Shown: positions 1 to 11,697 of the stretch, one piece after another
Position numbering within the stretch: position 1 is the first letter of the stretch
Layout: the number at the start of each line of letters is the position of its first letter
DNA from: Dendrobium chrysotoxum
Taxonomy: Eukaryota > Streptophyta > Magnoliopsida > Asparagales > Orchidaceae
Length of the DNA stretch: 64,000 nt
Assembly: GCA_019925795.1 (NCBI GenBank)
Contig: CM034313.1
Span: 87,761,663 to 87,825,662 of the forward strand
Direction: 5' to 3'
The notes under the pieces: model-generated
What the model saw: the letters and a program-made list of their open reading frames with translations, nothing else
Database searches by the model: none
What the model was told of the DNA's origin: nothing
Translations under genes and position numbers: made by a program

Positions 1-1647
1 TCAACATCATCCTCGTCCTCCTCCAAGGCAAAAGCTCGCTGCAACTCACTCTCCAGCTCTTCACCACCAGAGTCTGAAGAAGCATCACCAGAAGCATGGC
101 TAAGAGTTAACCCCTCGATCTCTGCTCCAATCTTGCGATGTACTGTACGTACGCCCTTCATGAAGCCCCTGATAAAGCCATCCTCTACGCACTCTGCCTC
201 CAAGGCCTTCACCTTCACATCATAAATATGATTGCGAGCTTCCTAAATATGGTCCTTAATGATAATCTTGAAAGCATAAGATTTCTTGAACTCTTCAATA
301 ACTACATACGGCAACTGCTGGGCCTCCTTCTCCGACAGCACACTCTAAAGCCTCTCATTCTCAGCCTCAAGGATTTGCTGAGTCTTTTCCTGCTGCTTGA
401 TCGTCGCGTGTGCCTCCACCAACTCTATATGCAAATGATCCATCCGTTCATTCTGAGAAGAGGCTGAAGTGATCTTGTTGGCCAACTCTGCTCTACACCC
501 CTCAAGCTAATCCTCCACCACCTCATCTCCTTCACTTTGCTGTCATATTTTTTCTTGTACTCCTTCACAAACTCTTTATTCCAATCATTCAAAGTCTTGG
601 TCATCTCGAGCTTAAAATCAGAATACTGAGACAAGAGTATATCATAAATATATTCCTTAAGAAATATAAAAAAGAGGAAGAAGTAAAAGAGAACTCACCA
701 ACTCCTCAACCCGCCGGCAGCCAATGCACTGACGGTTCAACACATCTTCTGGAATGTATGACTTGGATGGAGAAACTCGAGGACCTTTGCTAATAACTGT
801 CAAAATCTCATCTGCCTTCTTCTTCCTCGGTGCCTGCAAACCTTCGTCACTCCTTGGTCTCTTGGAGTGGTTCTTTTGGGGAATCACTTCTGGAACTCTA
901 GCAGACTTCTTCAACATTTGAGCATGTGACCTCCTTGCTTGAGTAGATAATTCAACTTTGAACAAGTACTCTTCCTCTATGTATCTACTCAAGTAACGCA
1001 GCTCGTAGTGTAGAGCGTCTAAATTAGGAAGCTTGAGTATCCTCAACAAATCATCTGCTCTAATGTGAAGGGGGACGGGTAACTCTTTCAACTTCCCCCA
1101 TTTCTCCTAAAGACCCCAATCATTCTGTACATAAAAAAAATTGCTGATCCAACCTTTCGAGGGGTCTCGAGTGCGGATGTCCAACCACTTGGACCTGAAA
1201 GAAATGCGTCCCTGCGCGTCGCTAAAGAGACGCCCCATCCGAGAAAGGCACTCTGAGGAAAGTACCACTCCACGGTCTCTAAAAAAGCATGATCAGGCCC
1301 ATCATGATCGACATCACTCTGTAGGAAAATTGAGATAAGCATACCCCACAAATCGTCAGAATATCGATCAGTTCAGAAGGAGGAAACCACAGTCCCGCTC
1401 GCAAACTAAATTCATACACTGTTACATATCCCGGGGGAGGGAAGCAGGCACGATCAGATCTGGCTGGCACCTTCATCACCAAATCATTAGGAAAATAAAA
1501 TTTTTTCCTAAACGAGATGAAAGAGTCCTCAGTGATGGTGGAAATCACATCGTCAGCCTTTGACGCCTTTTGGATTCTCTTTGAGACTTCAAATCGTTGC
1601 GCAGGATGATCTTCCGAAGAATTTTTAGAGGATGCAGGGTCACCCAT
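1..1647 (-). pseudogene. Antisense extra ORF of gypsy element A (Transposase_28-like)
   Basis: Degenerate coding region reading against the host retrotransposon. From the right: a start near 1647 (MGDPASSKN), a block containing FYFPNDLVMKVP and then YEFSLRAGLWFPPSELIDIL, which resembles the Pfam 'putative gypsy type transposon' (Transposase_28) domain. A one-base frameshift in the T-run near 1275-1285 separates this from a following block ending near 1088; 1091-657 continues with a basic segment containing PRKKK. 634-1 is lysine/glutamate-rich and looks like coiled coil. Element B carries the same protein on the + strand at 22107-24573, so both are copies of one ancestral ORF. Function is unknown; in the family it is an accessory ORF and not a transposase in any proven sense. 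Broken by frameshifts, so unlikely to be expressed intact. Confidence 0.65.
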
Positions 1648-2453
1648 TCTGCTTCCTTTACTAAAGAGGGGCGTAAATCTAGGTAGGGAAAATCACCTAC
1701 GAAAGACTGCGAAAAGCCTCTAAAGTAGGAAGAAAAAAGGGGAAAAATGGGAGGAGGTAGAGAGGAAACCTCTAACTTCTACGCAAAGGGAGGGGCGCCG
1801 AGTCGAGTAGGGAAAGTCACCTACTCAAAAACGACGGAAGCCTCAAAATGCAAAAAGCTAGAAGGAGAAAGGAAGAAGGGGCGAGTTCTTCCTAGGCCCT
1901 AGGGGGTCTATTTATAGTATTTTTAAGGGGGGAGGATTCCAAAATGTTATTAAATTCCCTGAATTTTTTCAATTTTTTTGGAATTTTTTGGGATTTTTTG
2001 AGCCCCACCACTTTAAAAAAAAATAAAAAAAAAAACCGGCCGGTGGTTTCCTAACCGCCGGCCAACCGGCGCGGCCAAACGGCGCCAGCCCAGGCGGGTC
2101 GCGAGTGGGCGACTGCGCGGGCCGCAGGCCCAGGCGGGCTGCAGATGGGGCCAGGCGGGCCTCAGGGGCGCCGCAGCGCGCGGTTGTGCGCCGCCGACGG
2201 CCGGCCGGCCGGTTCGGCCGCCTACACGTTACCGGGCTCCGATTTTGGGCCCGGACGGTCCAAATTGGACATTTTTTGGGTCCCCAGACACGTTTTCAAC
2301 GTTCCAGACTCAATTTTGATACTTTCAGAGCTCAACGAGACCTCTACAATCAAGTTTGAGCAAAATAATATCTTTTTTAACGCAATTTTTGCGATTCGGC
2401 CAATGTAAAGTGCCAGAACAAGTATTTTCGGACTCCTGGAGCTTCGACGTCCG
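1648..2453. other. Non-coding internal region of element A
   Basis: Between the antisense ORF and the polypurine tract. It includes pyrimidine and poly-A runs and a GC-rich stretch (2038-2230) rich in GGCCGG and GGCC words. No coding region is supported; short open frames here are chance products of the GC-rich segment. Confidence 0.5.
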
Positions 2454-2469
2454 AAAATAGGGGGGCAAC
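2454..2469 (+). other. Polypurine tract of element A
   Basis: AAAATAGGGGGGCAAC lies directly before the TG of the 3' LTR. This is the expected place for plus-strand priming, and the same tract sits on the other strand beside the 3' LTR of element B (21257-21271). Confidence 0.7.
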
Positions 2470-3395
2470 TGATATTTCATCGAAAAATTATCTTGATTGA
2501 GCACGAATCTCAAAGCAAAAGCACAAGTTGGAAACTTCAAAAGTTAATTCGGAGACCATTTAAACTCCGATTTCAACAAGCTTATAGTCGAACTGAGCGT
2601 CTCGGAAATACGAACCCAACGACACCAAATTTGACTCAATCTGAGCCCAAATGAGTCCAAATCAAGTACCTGAAGTGCTGTTGGAAACTTCGAACAGCAA
2701 TTTGAGTTACCAAACGGTCTCCTATTTTGACGAGCTTATAGTCGAATCGAGCAGCTCGACGAGACGAATCTAACGAGCCCAATATCGTAGAATTCTGATA
2801 CCATTTAGACCTTAAAATGCTCAATAAACGGTTCACGATCAAGGGATTCAATATCAGCCGTTCATTCGGATCACTCCTTATTTGCCCCTGATCCCTCATC
2901 TATTTACTGGCTATGCCACTCCAGAAAAACTATAAATAGCCCCTCATTTCTCTTAAGAAAGGGGCTAAGCCAAGAAGAGAAGAGGAGAAGAAGAAGAGAA
3001 GAGAAGTCTAGGAGGGAATAGCTCCTCCTAGACCACCGCCGGAATACCGCTGGGTGCCCGAAGTACGCCGGAGCTCTGCCCAACTTCCAAGTGACGCCGG
3101 AATTCTGCCGGACACCCGAGTGACATCGGAACTCTGCTTGGCCTTGTAATCAACTTTCAGTACTCATTGTAATCTGATCCTCCTGAATTTCAAGGAGGAA
3201 TCAGCCTCCTGTATTTCAAACAACGCTAGTGGAACTCTTTCAACTGGGCGTGACCCAGTGGTTTTTTCCCTTTCCAGGGTTTTCCGCGTAAAAATCCTGG
3301 TGTTACTATTTCAATTCTGTTTGTGTGCTGGATATACGTATAACGCTGAGACGGAAAATTAAACTCTATCGCCGTGTATATTTGAGTCCGCAACA
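2470..3395 (+). repeat. 3' LTR of gypsy element A
   Basis: 926 bp, starting TGATATTTCAT and ending GTCCGCAACA. A TATA box (TATAAATA) is at 2931-2938. After it come short CCGG-rich repeats of about 30 bp. The ends and internal words match the two LTRs of element B and the solo LTR at 14380-18143, with clear divergence. Confidence 0.8.
2931..2938 (+). promoter_or_regulatory. LTR TATA box
   Basis: TATAAATA followed by a pyrimidine-rich stretch; the corresponding box is kept in the LTRs at 14830, 20790 and 42605, marking the U3/R border of this LTR family. Confidence 0.6.
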
Positions 3396-4390
3396 ATTGT
3401 CATCAGTGTTATATCTCATTTATCATATATGTCATCTCTATCATATATCAATTATCAGTCTCTCATAAGTCATATATCATTCATCAATCTTCAATCAGTA
3501 TCAATCTCATATGTCTCCTCTAACATATCAATTCATTTATTTTACTTGTTTTTACATGCATTTCATATCATAAGAACAAATGTATTGTACACAACAGATG
3601 CAATTATCATAACATATAGATATATCCATAATGCACATCAATATGCCAAAACACATGTCATATCAAATGAACAGTAATCATTTGTATATCATATATCTCA
3701 TATCCAAATTTAGTACATTAGCACCTGATCATTTTGCATTCAATATTTTTTACTTATTTCACTTACAATATTATATAAGCTAAACCATCCAGTTGAACTT
3801 CAATATAAAACAATCAAAATACTCATAATGATGATATTTATCATGTATCAAAAGTTATATGATAAAAGTTAACTAAAATGAGAGATATCATATTTTATTA
3901 TATTGAGAAGAGAGAGAACTATACCAAACTCAAAATCATTAAAAATAGATATAGAGTAATGGTCACTTATAATGATCAGAATAATTTTCGTAATAGAAGC
4001 AACGGACAAAGAAGCCCCGGAAAGCCTTCTCTCCCTCTCTCTCTCCCCTCTCATCTCTCTACCTTCTCTTCTTTTTTCTTTCCTTCCTGGACAAGGATCA
4101 AAGTAAGGGGAGAAATGGCTTGGAAATAAATAGATTGATACATTTTTAATATTTAAGATCCACCATTTTGAACTAGCGCCACGACACTCAACTTTTCAGC
4201 GATGCTGCGCTCCCAAAGAATCTTCCAGATTCTCCTAAAATATCCTTACCTAAGACCCGGCACCGCGGCAGAGCAGCCCTAGCACTGTAGCTCTCGCTCA
4301 AATCTATTTTTCCTCCAAAAACCCTAGAACTCAATGCCAGGGTGCCACGTCGCTCGTAGAGCAATTTTTTTAAACATGTAATTTGGGCTA
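3396..4390 (-). repeat. Old LTR-like repeat, R/U5-type segment
   Basis: Read on the - strand, 3820-4130 shares order and many short words with 49080-49330 and, more weakly, with 37975-38290: a GA-rich leader, a TCGTCC-like word, then an AT-rich stretch with CTTTTATCAT and TTTTGATA words. Element A appears to have inserted beside or into it. No coding region is seen. The ends are not defined, so family assignment is open. Confidence 0.35.
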
Positions 4391-5046
4391 TTGCAATGCA
4401 TCCCCTTGAAGTCTACTTTGGACATTATTAAACCTCCAATAGTGGGAACAATAATTCCTTTAGAAGTACATAACCAAGTTCACCTTCGCCACCCACAAAA
4501 TTACCATCTTAGAGCTAACAATCGCAAAGTTAACGTTGATCAAGGGCCTTTGGAATTCACCTTTTAGTTACTTTAATAATGAAGAAACCTTTAACAATGA
4601 ATATTAAAATTCTGGAGCAAGAATCGAGGAACTCATTTATGTCAACAATTTGATGGCTGCAACCTAACAACAACCATCTAAACATAAGTAAAGAATCAAT
4701 TAAAATTGTGATAGTCGTCATGATTGAGTTTCATGGCAAGAAGTTTTCAACATTTTTATCTAATTAGAATCATCAATCAGACCAGAGCAATGATCCCTAT
4801 GGCCACAAGGAACCCTACCTATTCCATGATTTCAATCAAAGTAACCAAACCCTAACTTAAATCACAAGATTGACAAAATCTTCATAATAATTCATGAAAA
4901 TAATACTTTTGATAGTCAATGCCCCTCCATTGCCATCCATGGAATATTGACCGCTAAAAAATCTATATGTTATAATGAGAGTAACCACAAGACCAACAGT
5001 TAGCAAGTCGATCTTAAAGCTTATGTTGGAAAGTTGCTCAATGAGA
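4391..5046. other. Intergenic stretch, nothing recognised
   Basis: AT-rich sequence with no credible ORF, RNA gene or repeat boundary that I could recognise. Confidence 0.4.
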
Positions 5047-5203
5047 GGAGAAATTATTACATACGGTCACCGGACCGTCCGAAGGCGAATCAAGATGCGC
5101 CACGTCACCTGATACACAGCACCGGTACAAAGCAAAATGGTGGTATGACGCATCCTGATTTGCCTCCAGACGACGTCCAATAACTGCACGTAATAATTCC
5201 TCC
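5047..5203. mobile_element. MITE with GGAGAAATTATTA termini (copy 1)
   Basis: 157 bp with inverted ends: GGAGAAATTATTAC on the left and TAATAATTCCTCC on the right. A second inner inverted pair (GCGAATCAAGATGCG against CGCATCCTGATTTGC) makes most of the element palindromic. The same outer and inner pairs recur at 47512-47681, and the outer pair at 19755-19821. No clear target duplication here. Confidence 0.6.
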
Positions 5204-5444
5204 AATAAAGACTGTTAGAATAATTCCTAATGAGCTCAATGTCTTATCCTCTTGGAAAAAATAGCATTGTTTTTGTGATACAACCAGAATTTTAAGCATC
5301 AGTGTCACATAGTGATAGAATCAAGACAAAATTTCCACCATTGAGCAGCTCAATGTAATCATTAATTGAATGAGATCCGAAGTTGCTCAAATTCAAAATT
5401 TTTAATATATTATTTCAAATGTTATAAATATAATAGAGTTCTAT

Positions 5445-5447
<3 letters not shown>

Positions 5448-5519
<72 letters not shown>
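5448..5519. repeat. (TA)n microsatellite
   Basis: About 36 TA units in a row. An open frame running through it is an artefact of the repeat. Confidence 0.95.
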
Positions 5520-5521
<2 letters not shown>

Positions 5522-5970
5522 ATTTTTTTGGGACAGTTAGTAGATTCAAATATGAGCTACGTGGGAGAAATAGCTTCGCTCAACCAACAAGTTGCACTCA
5601 CGATCTCATGTGATATCTATATAAATCTTCTTATTAAAACATAAGGGAATTTACTTGTACTAGCAATTATAACCACTACACAGCGATTGTACAGGGCTCG
5701 CGAGATAGAGAAGCGAACCAGAGACTCGGGAAAGCAAGCGTTAGTATCCCATACGCCACTGCAAAAAAGAAAGAAGACAAAATGTTCGGCAATCTCTACA
5801 AGAATTTAAGAAGCTCAAACTTGAAGACTTGAAGTGTTGTACTTAAATGATAAAACTTGCTAGATTTCTTCTTGTTACGTGTCTGAATAAAAGAGTAGTT
5901 AGGACTTTCAATTTTGTGAGCAGCAGAAAATATGTATGGTAATCATATAATTTCTTACAAGAATTGGTAT

Positions 5971-6064
5971 CTTTTGGGAATATTTAAGTCAATTTTGATA
6001 AACTCACATACAGATTAGTATATTATATATACAAGATTTGAATTCAAGATATATTGGTTGGTAG
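5971..6064 (-). mobile_element. Degenerate SINE fragment
   Basis: On the - strand it reads as the 3' two-thirds of a tRNA-derived SINE: a B-box-like word (TTGAATTCAAATCTTG), a TG-rich stretch, then AATTGACTTAAATATTCCC. It lies head to head with the plus-strand copy at 6069-6190. Confidence 0.5.
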
Positions 6065-6068
6065 TCAA

Positions 6069-6190
6069 AGCTCATCTTAGTCTGTTGGTTGGGAGCTTTG
6101 GCTACCTACCATGGAGTCTTGAGTTCAAGTCTTCTATATGTGATGTGTGTATGAATTTGACTTAACTTGCCTAAATGTCCCAAAAATAGT
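6069..6190 (+). mobile_element. tRNA-derived SINE
   Basis: Carries a pol III-like A box region (TAGTCTGTTGGTTGG, about 6079-6093) and B box (GAGTTCAAGTC, 6121-6131), then a TG-rich linker and the family tail CTTGCCTAAATGTCCC. The same layout, better preserved, is at 58639-58762. It is not a functional tRNA gene because no cloverleaf can be closed. Confidence 0.65.
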
Positions 6191-6565
6191 ACAAAATAGT
6201 TAAGAAAGTGTAAAGTAAATAATTATGATGAATTATAGAAAAATGCTGATGATTAGTTATTAAAAATGTGTAAATTCTTTATTAATCAATAATATTATCT
6301 CATAAATTCTTTGTTAATTAAACAAATTAATTTTTATTATAAAAACTTCTGAAAGTAATTAAATGGAACTATGACAATAATTTGAAAAACAAATACGTGA
6401 AAAAACATCTCAAATGAGCCCTCAATGAGGGAATTTACAGTTGCACGTATAAAAATTTTCAATTTTTCATCGCCACTATTAAAATAATACGAAACAGCAT
6501 GGATAAAAAATGGGCATGTCTTCGTTTTTTTTAAGTTTTCTACAGCTATGACTTTAAATGAATTG

Positions 6566-6692
6566 AGATTTTATTATGGACAATTTTTTATTACTTTTTA
6601 AAGAAGTTTTTGATAAAAAAATTTTAATTCAAGAAAACTTTATGTTAAAAAATGTTTTAGAAAGTAGCATGAAAGCTGTCCCAAACGAAGCC
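6566..6692. mobile_element. Tourist-like MITE (degenerate)
   Basis: The right end AAAGCTGTCCCAAACGAAGCC is the reverse complement of the GGCTTCRTTTGGGAYRGCTTT terminus seen at 20171 and 43129. The left end is weak. The interior is T/A-rich and fold-back. Confidence 0.45.
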
Positions 6693-7239
6693 TGAGTCTA
6701 ATACAATATTATATTATTTATTTATTTTTTATCGAGTTCCAAGTCGATCATGAATATGATCCTAATTTCAGAATCATGTTCAAGTTTGTTTATAACCTTT
6801 TTAATTGAGCTCAAGTCGAAATCAAGCATTAATTAGGGCTAATTTAAAAATATATATTAATTACTAGACATAATTGGTCTTATAATTTTTTTACAAAAAT
6901 TGACATTATTTATTAGGTATTATTTAAATTTTAATGTGATATTTAAATAATGATAAAAAATATAGGTGTTATGTGTTAGAATATTTGTGGTAGTAGAGTT
7001 AAAGAGTTTGTTGACTGAGCATTTAAATAAAAATCCAAAGTGCATGATTTATAAGAGACAATAGAGCACGTAGAAAATTCAAGAAAGAAAAAAACATTGA
7101 ATTAATGCCTTCTCATGTGTATGGCCTAATTGAAATAATTCTCCTTATGTTTTTTGTCAATTACACATGAGAAGACATTAATTCAATGTAGTAAATATAT
7201 AATACATAGAACATACTACATGTTTGAAGTTGTTTGCTT

Positions 7240-8310
7240 GTTTGTTTAGTCATACTCCTTTGAGAAGGGGAGATCAGGATCAAGAAGCTAGTGTAAATCT
7301 CAATATTGATAATAAGGGTCAGAGTTATTGTCAGCGGTATGGATTGATCTTATAATTGATCGTGTGCATTTATATTATTAGCAATGGTAGGTGATGAAAT
7401 CAACAAGCTTTGGAGTAGCTAGATGACAATTGTCAGAAGATTATAAGTCTGAGGATTGTAGAATGAAAATGATTGTTAGAGGATCATAGTTAGACGATGA
7501 TAATCAGAAGATCATAATAGATCAATAATGCTCAGAGGATCACAATCGAGCGACTGTGGTTGAAGAATTGTAGTTGGGCTATCGGGGTCAAACGACGCTA
7601 ATTGGAGGATAGTAGTCAGGCGACGACGAATAATGGTAGTAAAATGACAGTGATCGGAGGATGGCAGATAGTGACGGTGGTGTGACAATGGTAGTCAGAT
7701 AGTGATTAGACGATGTTCCAACGATGGAGATCAAGCAATGGTCCCATAGTGATGTTCGTGCAATGGCCTAATAGAGGCAATCGAGATTCTTAGAGCCTCT
7801 GAGCTCTCTTGAATCTCAAGCTAAAGTCTAAGCTCTCTGTCCCCTTCTTATGGAAAACAAGGTTCTGTTTATAATACTTTTAGAGTGAATATTTTGATAA
7901 ATTTAGTCAAAATTTTATAACGCTCCATCAAATAGCTCATATCAATTTTTTATTATAATAAAATATTTATTCAACATTTAAGTAACTTAATGGCTTAAAA
8001 TTGAATGATCGTTGATTTATTGAATTCATCTTGTAGAGATGTTCATTTTGTCTATAAGCATGCAAGGTTTAGAAATTGTTTAGTCCTCCAATTAATGTTC
8101 AAAAGTTTTTCTAACTATCCTTCTAATGCTTAATTTGGACTTATTTGAACTCAAATCAAATCACCTTGGGTGTCTTTGGATTCATCTTGTTAAGAGGCTT
8201 AATTTGATCATAAGCTGGCTGAAATCGGATTTGTGTGGTTTTAAATTTAATTTTGAAAGTTTCTAATACAAATATAGCATCAAGATTCGTACTAATCAAA
8301 GTGCATATTT
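7240..8310 (-). repeat. Degenerate gypsy LTR with 33-bp array remnant
   Basis: On the - strand, 8310-8160 matches the first ~150 bp of the gypsy LTRs (words GCTGAAATCGGA, TTTAATTTTGAAAGTTTC). 7780-7380 reads as a decayed form of the 'GACTAC..TCCTCCGACCACCGTCGCC' array of the solo LTR at 14380-18143. It is probably an older solo LTR of that family; exact ends are lost. Confidence 0.5.
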
Positions 8311-9060
8311 TTAAGATATATAAATTTGAATATATCTATTTAATTTATTTGATGTTTAATTTCATCATACATATACATCTAATAGCATACATAATTTTTA
8401 AATATATAAATTATAGAACAATTGATATAATAACATAGCCATTAAATACAAAATTAAGCCATCCCTAAATGACATTTTATCATGTTCTTAGTGAGCTATT
8501 TGTTAAACAACAATTAGCATATTCACGAACATAAATGAATTAGTATTCAGATTTATTTATTTATATGATGAGCTCTTAAAAATGTTTTCTTGTCTAATTA
8601 TATATCTAAATAAATGAATTTAAATGATCAATTGAGCATTATATAAACGAGTTTTGAGTTATTCATTGTGTGCACTTATTCACTTATTATAAAGCAGTAA
8701 GAAAATTGTCCCAAATAAAACTAAGTTAGCAAATTTTTCAGCGCACCAGAAGACGATAATACTGCCCCTCTCCACCCTTCGGTTCTGGGTATGTGTGGAC
8801 TTGCACCAACACATCTTACAAACACATTCAACTTTCTTCAATTTTTTAAGCTAAGAGCCGAATGGTAAGCAAATCATTAGGGTACCGTTTTCTTATGAAA
8901 CCAAACAAATCATTTTTCTTCTCATGCAACTGACTTGAACTTCAAAAGCTTCTTCCACTAGCAAGCACCATCACAAGCTAGCATCATTTTCATAGCCAAT
9001 GGAGCATGATATGTGCGACCTAAAGTGACAATCGTATACTGGGGCTATCAAGTGGGTTGG
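8311..9060. other. Intergenic stretch
   Basis: AT-rich, no gene. 8697-8722 (AAGAAAATTGTCCCAAATAAA) resembles one end of the Tourist-like MITE family, suggesting a fragment. Confidence 0.3.
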
Positions 9061-9066
9061 ACCAGC

Positions 9067-9267
9067 TCATGAACCAAGCCATTTTAAAAGATCTGAAGGG
9101 TTGGCCCTAAGATCGGCTAAAATGATGACAGAGCTCGGATCATCATCCAATAAAAGATGCTGGATTTTGAGAATCATTGTACTCACTATATCTCTCATTG
9201 CTGCAATGACCTCATCGATACCAATTCCTGTAGAGTACTCATCAAGCTGTATCTCTAAGCAAGTCAT
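9067..9267 (-). other. Unrecognised coding-like fragment
   Basis: An open frame of 66 codons with a gene-like composition: an acidic, leucine-rich helix-like stretch (VIAAMRDIVSTMILKIQHLL) followed by DDDPSSVIILADLRANPSDLLKWLG. It is more protein-like than other short frames nearby, but I do not recognise a family. It could be one exon of a decayed host gene, together with 9580-9752. No start, splice sites or expression signals are convincing. Confidence 0.3.
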
Positions 9268-9579
9268 AACAGAAAATCAACGACTTGCTCACTTGCCTGA
9301 TGCAGTTTAATTCACCCCATGACGTTCCTGCAAACTACAAATGACAAAAATATCAGGAAGAAGAAGATGGGTACATGAAGTAGGAAAAAAAAACAAAAGT
9401 CACTTCCTATGTAGCAGCAACAATTCACCTTCCCCCCAGCAAAAGCTCTCATATCACTGTTGCCCGATTGCGATCTCCTAACAAGTGTCATCCCATTGCA
9501 ATCTCGTGACCTTTGTCACTACATCGACGCCTGCAGACTTCATCGTTTGTTTTTGTATAATTTATATGTATTTGAAGCT

Positions 9580-9752
9580 CTAGACACGCTGAAACTTGGC
9601 TGCTTTAGGGGTTGCTCGAACAAATTCTGCTACGTTACACGATGCGTGTGGGATAGGCTGAGTTCCTTCACAGCACTCGGGCTGATAAATAGCTCCCACG
9701 CCTGTGTTAAACCTGCAAGGAAAGTTAAGAAAATAAGTGCTGTTTTTCCGTG
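9580..9752 (-). other. Possible exon scrap behind a splice-acceptor-like site
   Basis: On the - strand a pyrimidine-rich run ending CTTGCAG (about 9718-9730) leads into a segment that is open in one frame for ~45 codons and contains four cysteines. No family is recognised. It may belong with 9067-9267 or be chance. Confidence 0.2.
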
Positions 9753-9780
9753 CATGATTGCATCCCAATCACCAAATTAA

Positions 9781-11484
9781 CAAACCTGTCCAAGCAGGAG
9801 ATTAATAAATATAAATAGAAGATGGATTGATGTTCGGTTCATGCTAGGAAATTATAAAAACACTAAAATACATAAAGAGTTGAAAATAATAATAATAATA
9901 TCATCAGAATATTCTAACTAAAAATTAGTAAGGTGGATCTCAAAGTTTTTAAATTTATTTTAAAACTTAGGTAAAATTGATTACTTATTTATTACACTAA
10001 TTTTATGCATATTATAAAGGCAAGTACACAATTAAATGCAACCCATCTAAGCTTGTATATATGATTTTGTGAATTTATATTTAATTTGCTCAAAAGTTTT
10101 AAAAAAAACGTGCACAATTACAACATATATGATTCATTGGCATGTAGTAATGATTTTTTTTATGGACATTTAGGTCAATTAAAACAAATTCATACACTGA
10201 CACACATCACATATATATGACTCGAATTCAAGATCTCTTAATTGATAGAATAAGCTCTCAATCAACAGATCAATATGAGCTGCACGCACGCGTGTAGGAA
10301 TGATATTTGATGCCTTTGGATAACACGAGAAAACAACCACAATAGTGAGTAGCCTTGCCCACAATACAGCGTAATTAAGAAGCAGTACAAGATCGGAAAC
10401 ATGATCATTATAGAGCAAAGTAACAAACTCACAATGTTATAATTTAGATAACATACTAATGCGGTGCATCCTAGTTAGCCTATACCTATAGTTTATTTTA
10501 GGAAAAAATTTTAAACTAAATATTATTAAAACTTTAATAATATAATTAAATATCAAAAAATAAATAAATATAAAAATAGGCAAAGTCGTCTATCAAACAG
10601 GTAACTTATGCTGACTTAGACTTGCTGAGTCATGTTCAAGTCGCCAAACTAACAGGTAACTTATTTTTAAAAAATTTTACTATTGTAATTTGCTCGTTAG
10701 AAGGGCGACTTGCTACAGTAAATTTTGAAAAATAATTTAAAAATAAAATAGTTAAAAAATATCTTCAATAAATATATTTTTTAAAAAAATTAAAAATAAA
10801 AATAGATAAAAACAAAAAATATAGAATTAGTGTAAAATATATTTTCTATATTTTAATAGAAGTCAAAAATTTAACACAATTGGCCAAAATAACACAATTG
10901 CCCGGCAGTATTTAAGGTTTTTTTTCCACATTTAAGACGAGATGTCATGAGGGTTGTTGAAAGACGTCCTGCTTGCCAAAGTTACATAGGTGGTAGATAG
11001 AACGCTGGATTTTATCTTTCTTTACCAGTGCCCGACACTATTTGAAAGAACTTGAGTTTAAATTTTGTATTGGGAGTGCCTCGCACTAAACAAGGATATT
11101 GATTCTATTATGATCTTTGTAGACCAGTTTTCAAATATGGCTCGTTTTGATAGCGTTTGAACACATAAATTAAACTAAGCTCGGCTTATCATCCCCAAAT
11201 CAACAATCAAACTTAAGTAGTGAATAGAACCCTTTGTCTATATTCTCCGATGTTAAGTAGTGAAGAAGCCCATTCCGTGTTGTTTACACCAAACCTTCAA
11301 ACCAAACTATTGATATTGTGATATTACCCCAGTGGAACAGTGAAGCTGCCTCTACACTAGCTGATCAATTTTCCACTATACTTCACGATGCCTGCAACAA
11401 GCTCATAGAATCAAATGCTAAATATAAACTAACAGCTAATAAACAACGCGCGCCGTGAAAAAGTTTTTTAGTCCCAGTGATTTA
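9781..11484. other. Intergenic stretch apart from one SINE
   Basis: AT-rich, including a near-homopolymeric A/T block at 10500-10880. Apart from the SINE at 10152-10282 I see no gene, RNA or bounded element. Confidence 0.4.
10152..10282 (-). mobile_element. tRNA-derived SINE
   Basis: On the - strand: GCTCATATTGATCTG head, A-box-like TTGATTGAGAGCTTA, B-box-like TTGAATTCGAGTC, a TG-rich linker, then AATTGACCTAAATGTCC and an A-run. Same family as 6069-6190 and 58639-58762. Confidence 0.65.
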
Positions 11485-11697
11485 GGCCTGATTTGTTTGT
11501 CCGTTTTTAGTGTTTTTTCCGTTTTAAAACAGCATAATTTCTCCTTTTTTGCTGTTTGAATGTGACATGTGTTTTTTTAGAAACTCCATTTTTTTTATTG
11601 TTTTGAGAAGCATTATGATATAGCTTCTACATTTTAAACCTCCGTTTTTTGGAGCGATGTTCCTGAAACTGAAAAGCTTAAAAAAACAAACGAAGCC
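11485..11697. mobile_element. Tourist-like MITE with TTA target duplication
   Basis: 213 bp, from GGCCTGATTTGTTTG to CAAACGAAGCC, flanked by TTA on both sides (11482-11484 and 11698-11700). Inverted ends and a 3-bp TTA duplication fit the PIF/Harbinger-derived Tourist class. Confidence 0.65.

Larger units (their letters stand above)
1..3395 (+). mobile_element. Ty3/gypsy Tat-type retrotransposon, element A (3' part)
   Basis: The right-hand end of an LTR retrotransposon on the + strand; the left part lies outside the window. Seen: an antisense coding region (1-1647), a non-coding stretch, a purine-rich tract directly before a TG, and a 926-bp LTR ending in CA at 3395. The same order, mirrored, is found in element B (20243-43088), where both LTRs and a target duplication can be read, so orientation rests on that comparison. 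Extra antisense ORFs between pol and the 3' LTR are known from the Tat lineage of gypsy elements. The five bases after the LTR are ATTGT; the matching left copy is not in view. Confidence 0.8.

Noticed and set aside
5366..5644. 92-codon frame with a Tyr-Ile run
   Set aside because: It is the translation of a (TA)n microsatellite.
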